Below, in pieces: positions 46,038-54,443 of a stretch of 64,000 bases of DNA. The notes under the pieces were generated by a model. It was not told where the DNA came from. It did no database searches and saw nothing but the letters and a program-made list of their open reading frames with translations. The DNA is taken from positions 186,001 through 250,000 of the forward strand of contig NZ_JAAVLX010000002.1 of NCBI RefSeq assembly GCF_013114825.1, in the 5' to 3' direction. Source of the DNA: Bradyrhizobium australiense. Its GTDB lineage: Bacteria; Pseudomonadota; Alphaproteobacteria; Rhizobiales; Xanthobacteraceae. How positions within the stretch are numbered: position 1 is the first letter of the stretch; each line of letters opens with the position of its first letter. A program made the position numbers and the translations under genes.

Positions 46038-46955
46038 TCACCCCTCGCGATCGAGCTGCAACATTCCTTCCATCATCTTCACGCTGCTGCCACCGACGTG
46101 AATGGACGCAATCGCGCCATTCTGCTTGCGGACGCGGGTCAGCAATAGACTCGGCCGGCCCATGTCGACGCCTTGCCCGATCCGCAATTTCAGCTCGCCG
46201 TCTTTGGTTTCGTCGAGATCGGCAAGCAGCGCCGCGGCCGCAGCGGTCGCGCTGCCTGTTGCGGGATCCTCGGACAATCCGCTGGCGCCGGGGTGGAACA
46301 TGCGGGCCTGCAAGTTGCATGGTTCTTCGCCGGCCGGCACATCGCGCGTATAGAAGTAGACGGCGTCGCTGCCGTCGCACGGGAAGGTTTTTGCGAACGC
46401 CGCGGCATCGGGCCTCGCCCGCCGCAACGCCTCGCGCGAGGCGACTTCCACCGCGAGGAAAGCCAGGCCGACCGAGATGATCTGCGGCGGATGCCGGTCA
46501 ATCTTGACGTCGCCAGCCGACAGCGAGAGACAGGCCGCCGCCTGTTCGACACTGACATGCGACATCCGCTTCAGCGGCTGCGGCGCCGTGAATTCCGTGC
46601 TGACGACCCTGCCCTGCTCGCTCACGATCTCGACCGGCACCAGGCCCGCCTTTTCCTCGAGCAACAGCCGCGCCGGTGGCTTTTTTTCCGCCAGCGTCGC
46701 CAGCACAAAGGCTGTGCCGACATTAGGATGGCCCGCGAAGGGTATTTCGCGGTTCACCGTGAAGATACGAACCTGCGCGTCGTGGGCGGGCTCGCGCGGC
46801 GGCAGCACGAAGGTCGTCTCCGAATAGTTGAACTCAGTGGCGATCGCCTGCATCTGTTCAGTCGACAGCCCGCCGGCATCGAGCACCACGGCAAGCGGAT
46901 TGCCACCGAAGGCGCGGTCGGTGAAAACGTCGACAGTGATGTAACGCCGCTGCAT
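46038..46955 (-). CDS. PhzF family phenazine-biosynthesis-like isomerase
   Basis: A 305-residue protein of the PhzF/YddE fold with two pseudo-symmetric domains. The N-terminal VDVFTDRAFGGNPLAVVLDA and the catalytic Glu in FNYSETTFV are clear, as are IPFAGHPNVGTAFVL near residue 72 and the C-terminal GSATAAAAALLADLD. No phenazine genes are present, so the substrate is another small molecule. It ends a two-gene run, 12 bases after the cyclase gene. Confidence 0.9.
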   Translation of the reverse strand: MQRRYITVDVFTDRAFGGNPLAVVLDAGGLSTEQMQAIATEFNYSETTFVLPPREPAHDAQVRIFTVNREIPFAGHPNVGTAFVLATLAEKKPPARLLLEEKAGLVPVEIVSEQGRVVSTEFTAPQPLKRMSHVSVEQAAACLSLSAGDVKIDRHPPQIISVGLAFLAVEVASREALRRARPDAAAFAKTFPCDGSDAVYFYTRDVPAGEEPCNLQARMFHPGASGLSEDPATGSATAAAAALLADLDETKDGELKLRIGQGVDMGRPSLLLTRVRKQNGAIASIHVGGSSVKMMEGMLQLDREG

Positions 46956-46967
46956 TTCTTCTCTCCC

Positions 46968-48278
46968 TTATCCCAGCCGCCACACGGCCATTGGCCGCTC
47001 GTAGCCCCTGACCTCCACCTCGCCGAGCGATACGGCATCGCGGCACGCTTCGCCCAGCGCGTCGCGAACCGCTTCGGAGATCAGGAATTGCGAGTTGAAA
47101 TCCTTGTTGAGCGCTTCGAGCCGCGAGGCGAAGTTCACGGTATCGCCGATCACGGTGTATTCCTTGCGCCGCGGCGAGCCGATATTGCCTGCGACGACCT
47201 CGCCGAGGTGAATGCCGATCCCGATACGCAGCGGCCAGCTCGTCGCCTCGTTGATCCGCGCATTGGCTTCCAGCATCTCGCGCGCCGCGGCGACCGCCCG
47301 GTGCGCGGGATCCGGCGCCTCGAGCGGCGCGCCGAACAGCGCCAGAAATCCGTCGCCGAGAAACTTGTTCACGATGCCGCCGTGACGATCGAGAATATCG
47401 ACCAGCACGGCAAAGGCGCCGTCGAGCCGGTTCACCACTTCCTGTGGCGTGCGCGTCCGCGCACCTGCGGTAAAACTGCGGAAATCGACGAACATGACGG
47501 CGACGCGGCGGATATCGCTCCCGGTCCCGACGCCCTCGGCCATCAGCCGCTCGACCACTTGCGGCGAGACGTGTTGGCCGAACAAATTGGTGATGCGGTC
47601 TCGCGCGGTCGCCGCCTTGATACTGGCCTCGAACTGCCGCCGCAGCTGGTGCCCGACGGCACCCGCGAGCATGCCGCAGATCAAGACGATCAGGCTGCGC
47701 GCGGCGTGATAGTAGAGCGGTTCGGCCTCTGCGCCGACAGCCGGATGATAGAACATCGCCATGCAAAACAACTGAACGGCGGCGACCGCGCCGGTGAAGG
47801 TCGAGAGCCAGAAATCCAGCCGCAGCGTGGAGAGGATGATGAAGATGAAATAGATCATCGGCGTCACGAATCCGAGCGCGGCCACCGACCCCATGCTGTT
47901 GATGTGAAGCGCCAGCGCGATGGTCGGCATCGACGTCTCGATCAGCGCGCCGATATAGCGCCGGACCACCGGCAGGTCGCGGCCCTGCCGCATATGGCGG
48001 GTGATCTGGCTATGCACCCACAGCTCGAACAGGATGAACGGCCCGATGATCGAATAGAGGTATTCCGGCTTCAGATTGCCGTGCCAGACCCGGCTCACCG
48101 CCTCGGATGCGAAGAAATAGATGGTCCACAGGATGATCGCGAGCAGCGCGGTGGTCGCGATCAGAGCCTTGATACGCAACAGCTCGGTCGTCATCACTTC
48201 CTGCATCAACGCGCGCTGGAAGTCGGCTGATACCCCCGAATCTTGGTCGCTCTTCCCTTTGCCCCAGAACCCAGCCAT
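46968..48278 (-). CDS. Membrane-bound class III adenylate/guanylate cyclase
   Basis: A 436-residue cyclase with about six membrane helices (residues 40-215) and a C-terminal class III domain (about 240-420). Metal-binding Asp residues are in VMFVDFRSFTAG and FLGDGFLALFG. The purine-selecting Lys is present (IVNKFLGDG), unlike in the CHASE2 cyclase at 28450. IGDTVNFASRLEAL holds the transition-state residues. ATG 48278 is preferred, as the longer frame runs into a family C repeat. Signal unknown. Confidence 0.92.
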   Translation of the reverse strand: MAGFWGKGKSDQDSGVSADFQRALMQEVMTTELLRIKALIATTALLAIILWTIYFFASEAVSRVWHGNLKPEYLYSIIGPFILFELWVHSQITRHMRQGRDLPVVRRYIGALIETSMPTIALALHINSMGSVAALGFVTPMIYFIFIILSTLRLDFWLSTFTGAVAAVQLFCMAMFYHPAVGAEAEPLYYHAARSLIVLICGMLAGAVGHQLRRQFEASIKAATARDRITNLFGQHVSPQVVERLMAEGVGTGSDIRRVAVMFVDFRSFTAGARTRTPQEVVNRLDGAFAVLVDILDRHGGIVNKFLGDGFLALFGAPLEAPDPAHRAVAAAREMLEANARINEATSWPLRIGIGIHLGEVVAGNIGSPRRKEYTVIGDTVNFASRLEALNKDFNSQFLISEAVRDALGEACRDAVSLGEVEVRGYERPMAVWRLG

Positions 48279-48329
48279 CGCCTCACCTGCTATCCCGGAC
48301 GCGTATGGACGACGCCTGGGCTTCTCCGT

Positions 48330-48440
48330 AATTGCGAGCCAACAGGTCGGCGCAAAGCGGCGCCCGATGGCAGGCTCGGCGAAGCATCCATTGCCCCGTT
48401 GAAGAAGCATGGATTGCTTCGCTTCGCTCGCAATGACGAA
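48330..48440. repeat. Interspersed repeat, family C copy 2
   Basis: Stretch with attgcgagccaacaggtcgg and ending ggattgcttcgcttcgctcg plus caatgacg, the same right arm as 45996-46022. It lies between the cyclase gene and the ABC permease gene. Confidence 0.8.
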
Positions 48441-48482
48441 TGGACCCACCGCACAACCTTCTTGCTGCCAGCACTTATAACC

Positions 48483-49649
48483 TCAATCGAGCGTGCGACG
48501 GAAGCGTGTCACCGCGATCGTCATCGCAATCAGCATCAGTGCAATGAGTGCAATCGTGTCGTATTGCAGGTTGGAGGGAGCGGCGCCTTTCAGCATGATG
48601 GCGCGGACGATGCGGATGTAATGGGTCAGCGGCAGGCCCTCGCCGAGGTATTGCGCCCAGACCGGCATGCCCGCGAACGGAAACATGAATCCGGACAACA
48701 GAATGCTGGGCAGGAAGAACATCATCGACATCTGCATTGCCTGCAACTGGTTCTGCACGATGGTGGAGAAGGTGTAGCCGATCGACAAATTGGTGGTGAT
48801 GAACAGCGTAGTCAGCAACGCCAAGAGCACCACGCTGCCGAGAATCGGTACGCCGAACAACAGGACCCCGATGCTGACGATCAGCAAGGCCTGCACGAAA
48901 CCGACGATCACGTAGGGAATGATCTTGCCGAACATCACCTCCACCGGCTTGATCGGCATCGACAAGAGGCTCTCCATGGTGCCGCGTTCAATTTCGCGCG
49001 TCACCGATAGCGCGGTGAAGATCAGCATGGTCATGGTCAGGATGGTGCCGACCAGGCCCGGCACGATGTTGAGCCGCGATTCCGCGGCCGGGTTGTAGCG
49101 GGCATGCGCTCTGATCTCGAACGGCATCGCGGGCGGATCGCCGATGTGAAGGTCGTGCGCGAGCGCGGTCTGCATTACCATTCCAAGCGCGCCGAGTGCC
49201 GAGCCGGCCGCGACCGGATCGGTGGCGTCGGCGGCGACGAGCAGCGCCGGACGGTCGCCGCGCCGTACCGCGCGCTCGAAGCCGCGCGGGATCTCGACCC
49301 CGAACAGCACCTTGCCCGACTGCAGGAGATCGTCGAATTCGGCGACGCTGTGTACTTCGCGGGTGAAGCGGAAATAGCTGGTATTCTCCAGCGCCTTCAG
49401 TACCGAGCGCGCCAGATCGCTGTCCTCCTGGATCAGCACCGCCGTCGGCAGACGGCGGGGCGTGGTGTTGATGGCATAGCCGAACAGGAGCAACTGCATC
49501 ACCGGGATCATCACGATCATCGCGAACGAGACGCGGTCGCGGCGGAGCTGGATGAATTCCTTGACCAGCATCGCAAAGCTGCGCCGCCAGAAGCCGAAGG
49601 CCGGCTCCGGCACGTCGCGATTTTGGCTGGCAGCATCGGTTGCACTCAT
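48483..49649 (-). CDS. ABC-2 type transporter permease (YhhJ/YbhR-like)
   Basis: A 388-residue permease with one N-terminal helix (about 35-55), a large periplasmic domain, and five C-terminal helices (about 195-385). QLRRDRVSFAMIVMIPVMQL and MESLLSMPIKPVEVMFGKII are typical of the drug-efflux ABC-2 type. Its ATG overlaps the ATPase stop by four bases. Last gene of the TetR-HlyD-ATPase-permease operon. Confidence 0.93.
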   Translation of the reverse strand: MSATDAASQNRDVPEPAFGFWRRSFAMLVKEFIQLRRDRVSFAMIVMIPVMQLLLFGYAINTTPRRLPTAVLIQEDSDLARSVLKALENTSYFRFTREVHSVAEFDDLLQSGKVLFGVEIPRGFERAVRRGDRPALLVAADATDPVAAGSALGALGMVMQTALAHDLHIGDPPAMPFEIRAHARYNPAAESRLNIVPGLVGTILTMTMLIFTALSVTREIERGTMESLLSMPIKPVEVMFGKIIPYVIVGFVQALLIVSIGVLLFGVPILGSVVLLALLTTLFITTNLSIGYTFSTIVQNQLQAMQMSMMFFLPSILLSGFMFPFAGMPVWAQYLGEGLPLTHYIRIVRAIMLKGAAPSNLQYDTIALIALMLIAMTIAVTRFRRTLD

Positions 49650-50590
49650 TGGAAATTATCCTTTGAGCGGTTCATGAGGTCGATGAACACGTCTTCCAGC
49701 GACGGCTCGCTGTCCTCCCAGCGCCATCCGCTCTTATCGCGATAAGGCGCGATGGTCGCCTCCAGCGCGGATTTGTCGCGCCCCGAGACGTGCAGGCTGG
49801 TGCCGAACGGCGCCACCATGTCGACGCCCGGCTTGCCGGCGAGTTCGGCGGCAAGCCCGTTGAGATCGTCGCCGGAAACTGTCCAGGTCGACAACGCCGA
49901 TTTCGCGATCACCTCGTCCACCGTGCCATGCGCCAGCAGGTGGCCATAGGCAATGTACGCGATCTCGTGGCAGCGCTCGGCCTCGTCCATGTAATGGGTG
50001 GAGACCAAAACCGTCAGCCCTTCGGCGGCCAGCGCATGGATCTCATTCCAGAAATCGCGCCGCGCCTTGGGATCGACGCCGGCGGTCGGCTCGTCCAATA
50101 GCAGCAGTCGCGGATTGGGCAGCGTGCAGGCGCCGAGCGCCAGGCGTTGTTTCCAGCCGCCGGAAAGCTCGCCGGCAAGCTGCTCCTCGCGGCCGTTCAG
50201 GCCGATGCGCTGGATCATGTCGGCCGCGGCGCCCCGCGCGTCGCGCAGGCCGTAGAGCCGGGCGACGAATTCCAGGTTCTCGCGCACCGAGAGGTCCTGA
50301 TACAGGCTGAAGCGCTGGGTCATATAGCCGACCTGCCGCTTGATCTTGTCGGCGTCGCGGCGGATGTCGTAACCGAGGCAAGTGCCCTCGCCGGCATCGG
50401 GCGTCAACAGCCCGCACAGCATGCGGATGGTGGTGGTCTTGCCGGAGCCGTTCGGACCGAGGAAGCCGTAGATCGAGCCGCGCTTCACCTGCATCGAGAG
50501 ATCATGCACGACTTCGCGGCCGCCGAACGATTTTGACAGGCCCTCGACATTGATGGCGATATCCGGGCTTGATGCAGGCACTGTGTTCAT
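49646..50590 (-). CDS. ABC transporter ATP-binding protein (efflux type)
   Basis: A 314-residue ATPase. Walker A GPNGSGKTT near residue 46, signature LSGGWKQRLALGACTL near 142, Walker B LLLLDEPTAGVD near 163, and His in LVSTHYMDEAERC. It carries one nucleotide-binding domain, so it works as a dimer with the ABC-2 permease. It overlaps both neighbours by four bases. Confidence 0.94.
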   Translation of the reverse strand: MNTVPASSPDIAINVEGLSKSFGGREVVHDLSMQVKRGSIYGFLGPNGSGKTTTIRMLCGLLTPDAGEGTCLGYDIRRDADKIKRQVGYMTQRFSLYQDLSVRENLEFVARLYGLRDARGAAADMIQRIGLNGREEQLAGELSGGWKQRLALGACTLPNPRLLLLDEPTAGVDPKARRDFWNEIHALAAEGLTVLVSTHYMDEAERCHEIAYIAYGHLLAHGTVDEVIAKSALSTWTVSGDDLNGLAAELAGKPGVDMVAPFGTSLHVSGRDKSALEATIAPYRDKSGWRWEDSEPSLEDVFIDLMNRSKDNFQ

Positions 50591-51372
50591 CGCTTGTCCG
50601 CCACTGGCGTCCGGGGATTGAGGAACACGCTGATCGGCTGGCCGACACGCAGCACGTCGGGCCGGCTCGGCCGCGCCTGGATCAGGTAGACCAGCTTGTT
50701 GCGCTCATCGAGGCTGTAGATGACCGGTGGTGTATATTCCGCCGTCGTCGCGATGAAATAGATCTTCGCCGTCAGGTCGGCCGCGCAATTGTCGCACGTC
50801 ACCCTCACCTCGTCACCGATCGCAAGCTTCGGCAGTTCCGTCTCCGGCACGAAGAAGCGCAGCTTCATGTTACCGGGCGGCATGATCGACAGCACCGGCC
50901 GCTGCGCCGGCACCATTTCGCCCTCGCGAAAATAGATCTGCTGGATGGTGCCGCCGACCGGCGCAAAGCCGCTCCGCCGCGCCAGCCGGGTCTGGGAAGT
51001 ATTGACGCGGGCTTCCGCGACGCGCAACGCCGAGGTTGCCGAATCGAGGTTGGCCTGCGTGCCGGAGCCGGTCTTGCTCAGTGACGCGGCGCGGTCATAG
51101 GTCTGCTGCGCATTGGCGAGCGTCGCCTTGTTCTGATTGAGGTCGGCCTGCTGCAAATCGTCGTCGACCGTATAGAGCTGCATGCCGGGCTTCACCTCGT
51201 CGCCCTCGCGCACGTTGAGTTTGGTGACACGGCCGCTTTCGTCGGGGCTGACGAAGATCATGTCGGCCTCGACCCAGCCCTGGAAGCCCGGATCCCTGCG
51301 CTCGTTGCAACCACCGAGCACGGCGGCCAGCGCCAGTGCGACCAGGATCGTTATCGTTCGCGACGAAGTCAT
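50587..51372 (-). CDS. HlyD/YbhG-type periplasmic adaptor protein
   Basis: A 261-residue membrane-fusion protein. The N-terminal lipoprotein-like signal (ALALAAVLGGCNERR) suggests a lipobox Cys at 22. A barrel-sandwich strand (VTKLNVREGDEVKPGMQLYT) flanks an alpha-hairpin (residues 70-115, ADLNQNKATLANAQQTYDRA). It links the inner-membrane pump with an outer-membrane channel. ATGA overlap with the TetR gene upstream. Confidence 0.92.
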   Translation of the reverse strand: MTSSRTITILVALALAAVLGGCNERRDPGFQGWVEADMIFVSPDESGRVTKLNVREGDEVKPGMQLYTVDDDLQQADLNQNKATLANAQQTYDRAASLSKTGSGTQANLDSATSALRVAEARVNTSQTRLARRSGFAPVGGTIQQIYFREGEMVPAQRPVLSIMPPGNMKLRFFVPETELPKLAIGDEVRVTCDNCAADLTAKIYFIATTAEYTPPVIYSLDERNKLVYLIQARPSRPDVLRVGQPISVFLNPRTPVADKR

Positions 51373-52076
51373 GCTGTTCTCCGTTCGCCAAAAATCAGAT
51401 CGAGATGCACCCGGAACATTTCGAGCGCATCCAGTGGCGCATGTCTGCTGAAAAGGCTCTGCCAGATCACGGCGATGAGCGCGGGCGCCACCATGATTTG
51501 CGGAAACCGCGCCAGGTTCTTGTGTTGGATCTCGCCGCGCGCGATGCCGAGTTCGATCAGCGCACGCATGCCCGCGAGGCCTCGCGACACCACTTCGCGG
51601 TAATAGAAGTCCGCTACTGCAGGAAATCGCGGGCCTTCGGCGACGATCAGCCGCACAAGGTCGCCGCGCCGTGTCGTGGCCACCTCCTCGATGAAGGTTT
51701 TGGCAAACCCCTCCACCATGTCGCGCACCGAGGCCCCGGGCTGCGGCGGTGTCGCCCAGAGGCGGGTGACCAGCGGCACGATGGCGGTCCGGATCAGCTC
51801 CTCGAACATCGATTCCTTGTCCTTGAAGTGCAGGTAGATCGTGCCCTTGGCGACCCCGGCGCGCTTGGCGATGTCGTCGAGGCGTGTCGCCGCAAACCCG
51901 CGCGCAATGAACTCATCCATCGCCGCCGCGATAATGGCGCCGCGCCGCTCGGCCGCCCGCTGGGCTCGGTTGGAGGCCGGCTTCGGCTTAGGGGACGTCG
52001 GCGCCCTCGCTCCGGTCCGGCGATTGGCCGGCTTCGGAGCTGGTTTCCTGGCGGCTTTGGTAGCTTCACTTGTCAT
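51369..52076 (-). CDS. TetR/AcrR family repressor of the efflux operon
   Basis: A 235-residue regulator. The N-terminus (1-35) is Lys/Pro-rich; the helix-turn-helix spans about 40-85 (FAATRLDDIAKRAGVAKGTI). The C-terminal domain binds an unknown inducer. A perfect 18-bp palindrome lies 10 bases upstream of its ATG, so it probably represses its own four-gene operon. It overlaps the HlyD gene by four bases. Confidence 0.93.
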   Translation of the reverse strand: MTSEATKAARKPAPKPANRRTGARAPTSPKPKPASNRAQRAAERRGAIIAAAMDEFIARGFAATRLDDIAKRAGVAKGTIYLHFKDKESMFEELIRTAIVPLVTRLWATPPQPGASVRDMVEGFAKTFIEEVATTRRGDLVRLIVAEGPRFPAVADFYYREVVSRGLAGMRALIELGIARGEIQHKNLARFPQIMVAPALIAVIWQSLFSRHAPLDALEMFRVHLDLIFGERRTA

Positions 52077-52086
52077 GCTTAATTTA

Positions 52087-52104
52087 TGACTGACCGGTCA
52101 GTCA
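52087..52104. promoter_or_regulatory. TetR-type operator, perfect 18-bp palindrome
   Basis: TGACTGACCGGTCAGTCA, fully self-complementary, directly upstream of the TetR gene. This is a classic form of TetR/AcrR operator and fits autorepression of the efflux operon. Confidence 0.85.
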
Positions 52105-52250
52105 CTGTCAATCCGCCACTGGAAGTGGCCTTTCACATGGGCGTGAGCGTCGCTGCAAACGGCCGATCGCGCCGCTTCGCGGGGGATTTTGCGTCTCGCC
52201 AAAGAAGCGTCACATCCCATGCAGCGGGATGTCGCTATGGCGTTTCCAGG

Positions 52251-52330
52251 TCATTGCGAGGAGCTGACGAAGCAATCATCTCTCCGCGCATAAGGCGGCA
52301 ATGGATTGCTTCGCTGCGCTCGCAATGACA
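52251..52330. repeat. Interspersed repeat, family C copy 3
   Basis: Inverted arms tcattgcgaggagctgacga with agcaatca and tggattgcttcgctgcgctc with gcaatgac. Confidence 0.85.
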
Positions 52331-52357
52331 GTGAAGCACCGAAGCGCCACAACGAGT

Positions 52358-52463
52358 CGTCATGCCCCGCGAAGGCGGGCATCCAGTACGCTGCCGCTCT
52401 ATGAGTTTGATCATCAATGTCTCTGGAATACTGGATCGTCCGCCTTCGCGGACGATGACGGGC
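52358..52463. repeat. Interspersed repeat, family B copy 4 (inverted)
   Basis: Starts gtcatgccccgcgaaggcgg and ends ccgccttcgcggacgatgac, with tctctggaatactggatcgt inside, the inverted counterpart of the copies at 2190 and 25055. Confidence 0.75.
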
Positions 52464-52519
52464 GAATGCGTATCGGCGTTCTCGCGACGCATCGCGCCCG
52501 AGGTTTGCGTCTTGATGTC

Positions 52520-53020
52520 CCCTCCCCAAAATCGGAGGGTGCAGGGAATGCCGGGTGCTTGCTGCACCCGCGGTCTCGTGTGCAAAGGCGCTAAGAGATG
52601 CGCACACGAGCATACAGGTACAGCCGAGGCACTCCGGCATTCCCTGCGCAATGGTTTGACGGCTTATGCCGCGCTCTCCCCGGAGAGGAATTCCTCTTGC
52701 CTCCGTCGCTGCCGGCTTGATGGCTCATCGATCCGGTTGGATCAAATTCGCCACCGGCAGCTTGGCACCAGCCACGGGTGTCGGGACCACACGGTTTGCC
52801 GTACGCAATAGCGTCGTTCATCTTGCGCGCCCACTTTGCGCGCCGACGCCCTCGCGTCCACCGCATCCCGCCTCGCGTTCGTGACGACCGCGATACGCCC
52901 CTCTTTTCGAGACGGGACGGCGCGGAAATAGCCAGTGATTTGGGGTCGCGAACAAGGGGAATATATTTGCGAACACGACTGGACGACCCAAATCAGGTTG
53001 AATCTGTTTGATGAGCTAGC
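52520..53020. repeat. Large structured interspersed element, gene-free
   Basis: About 500 bases without a supported gene. Nested perfect stems are visible: GCAGGGAATGCCGG (52541-52554) with CCGGCATTCCCTGC (52634-52647), enclosing CTCGTGTGC (52575-52583) with GCACACGAG (52602-52610). The frame reading HEHTGTAEALRHSLRNGLTA is, from memory, a translation often seen in many copies in Bradyrhizobium genomes and wrongly annotated as a protein, so this is probably a repeat family. Only one copy lies in this window. Confidence 0.6.
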
Positions 53021-53130
53021 CGGAAGTAGTCTGGCCAACGTCCTTGGCCTTGCTACAGTTGCGAGCAGCCTGCCATTCATTCCCTGCTTGTAGCGGTGGG
53101 CTGATTTGCAGGTTGCAACGGAGAACGCAG

Positions 53131-53877
53131 ATGGGCAGGTTCGCAGCAAGGTTCTCTCGCGACTGGTGGCCGCGGGGCAAGAGCAAATCCGCTGATGACG
53201 CGGAGCTTTCTTCCGAACGAATTGAGGGCGGCGATCGGCGACGACTGCTGCAGGCGCTCTCCGCCATGGCCGGCGGCGCCGCCTTGGCGATGCCGCAGAC
53301 CGCTGTCGCGAAAGATGCGAGCGAGTTGCCACCGCCAAAGCGGGCGCTGACTGGCCGCAATGAGGCCGGCAAGTCGGTGTTCAAGTCCTTTGACATCACG
53401 CCCAAGGTGGTGGAGATCGATACCAATCCGGGGCTGACTTTCTATGAACTCTACATGACAGAAGGCGTGCCAGCGCTCACCGGCCAGGAGCCGGACCCGA
53501 TGCTCAAATCGACGAAAGCGTTTCCCGACCCAGGCGGCACGATGTTTCGCCTGATTTCTTATCCGCCCAGGCGTCCCGAAGGCTACAAGCCGCCGCCCGG
53601 CGTGACGTTCGAGAGCGCGCTGAGAGAATTGTCGGAAAAGGTCCCCGGCATGGGCGACCATTTCGAGCGCGAAGCTCCGGGCATGCACACGACCGACACC
53701 ATCGATTATGGCGTCGTGGTTCGCGGCGAGATGACGCTGGAATTGGACGACGGGCAGAAGGTGCATTTGCGCCAGGGCGATTGCATTGTGCAAAACGGTA
53801 CGCGCCATCGCTGGCGCAATCCGTTGCCGGAGCCCTGTCTCATGGCCTTCATCTCGATTGGCGGGAAGCGCGGCTGA
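53131..53877 (+). CDS. Exported cupin-domain protein
   Basis: A 248-residue protein. An atypical Tat-like signal follows a 40-residue N-terminal extension (RRRLLQALSAMAGGAALAMP). The C-terminal cupin (about 170-240) shows GVVVRGEMTLELDDGQKVHL, GDCIVQNGTRHRWRNP and a conserved His for metal. Such proteins are annotated as cupin dioxygenase-like. The reaction is unknown. GGAGA precedes the ATG; a longer frame to 53044 is unsupported. Confidence 0.85.
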   Translation: MGRFAARFSRDWWPRGKSKSADDAELSSERIEGGDRRRLLQALSAMAGGAALAMPQTAVAKDASELPPPKRALTGRNEAGKSVFKSFDITPKVVEIDTNPGLTFYELYMTEGVPALTGQEPDPMLKSTKAFPDPGGTMFRLISYPPRRPEGYKPPPGVTFESALRELSEKVPGMGDHFEREAPGMHTTDTIDYGVVVRGEMTLELDDGQKVHLRQGDCIVQNGTRHRWRNPLPEPCLMAFISIGGKRG

Positions 53878-53973
53878 TCCGACCAAAGCCCAATAGTGTC
53901 GAAGAACGTCCGCGGTATCATTACAAAGTGTCGCCGGAACGGCCCTCGCCCGAGGGAAAGAAGGGGTGACCGC

Positions 53974-54402
53974 ATGACATCAGACGGAATCGCCTTAGCT
54001 GCCATTGTCATCCTGCTTTTTCCGATGGGCTATTTTTTTCTGGCCTCGCCTGCCTTTCTGCTGGTGAAGCTCGACATCCCGCCTGTCGCGCAATTGTTGC
54101 GCGGCATGTTCAATGCCCATTTTCTGATGTTGCGCATTGCCGCTCTCATCGGGATGGTGGCCTTTGCCACGGCCGGTCGGCCGGTTTTCGCCTTTGGAAT
54201 CGCGTTAATCGCGGCGGTCGCGATCTGGGGGCGCGGCTGGTTCTTGCGGCAGTGGGATGCCCAGCTTAGCGCCCGGGATGCCGGCGACGCCGCTGCGGTG
54301 CGCCGGCTCCGCCAACTGCATTGGGGCGGCATGCTGTCCAACACAGTCCTGCTGGCCGCTGTGGTGAGCAGCATTCCCTATATAAGTGCCACGTCGGCCT
54401 GA
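53974..54402 (+). CDS. Four-helix membrane protein of unknown function
   Basis: A 142-residue protein with four predicted membrane helices (about 5-28, 45-65, 67-90 and 118-138). ATG 53974 follows AAGGGGTGACC. A cytoplasmic or periplasmic loop reads LRQWDAQLSARDAGDAAAVR. No family recognised. It lies 96 bases after the cupin gene on the same strand. Confidence 0.75.
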   Translation: MTSDGIALAAIVILLFPMGYFFLASPAFLLVKLDIPPVAQLLRGMFNAHFLMLRIAALIGMVAFATAGRPVFAFGIALIAAVAIWGRGWFLRQWDAQLSARDAGDAAAVRRLRQLHWGGMLSNTVLLAAVVSSIPYISATSA

Positions 54403-54443
54403 CGATCAGGATCGCAACGGAAGCGAGCCTGATCTTTACACAC

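Noticed and set aside
46038..46955. Phenazine biosynthesis locus
   Set aside because: Only the widespread PhzF-fold protein is present; no other phz gene.
46173..48230. 685-codon plus-strand open frame
   Set aside because: It lies antisense to the PhzF and cyclase genes, whose motifs are clear. The translation is Arg/His/Asp-rich without domains, typical of a GC-rich shadow frame.
52362..52811. Plus-strand frame of 149 codons in the repeat block
   Set aside because: It runs through two different repeat elements and nested stems; the translation matches what I recall of a spurious repeat-derived protein, not a gene.
52251..53020. CRISPR array
   Set aside because: The repeats are palindromic, of different families and irregularly spaced, without uniform direct repeats and spacers.
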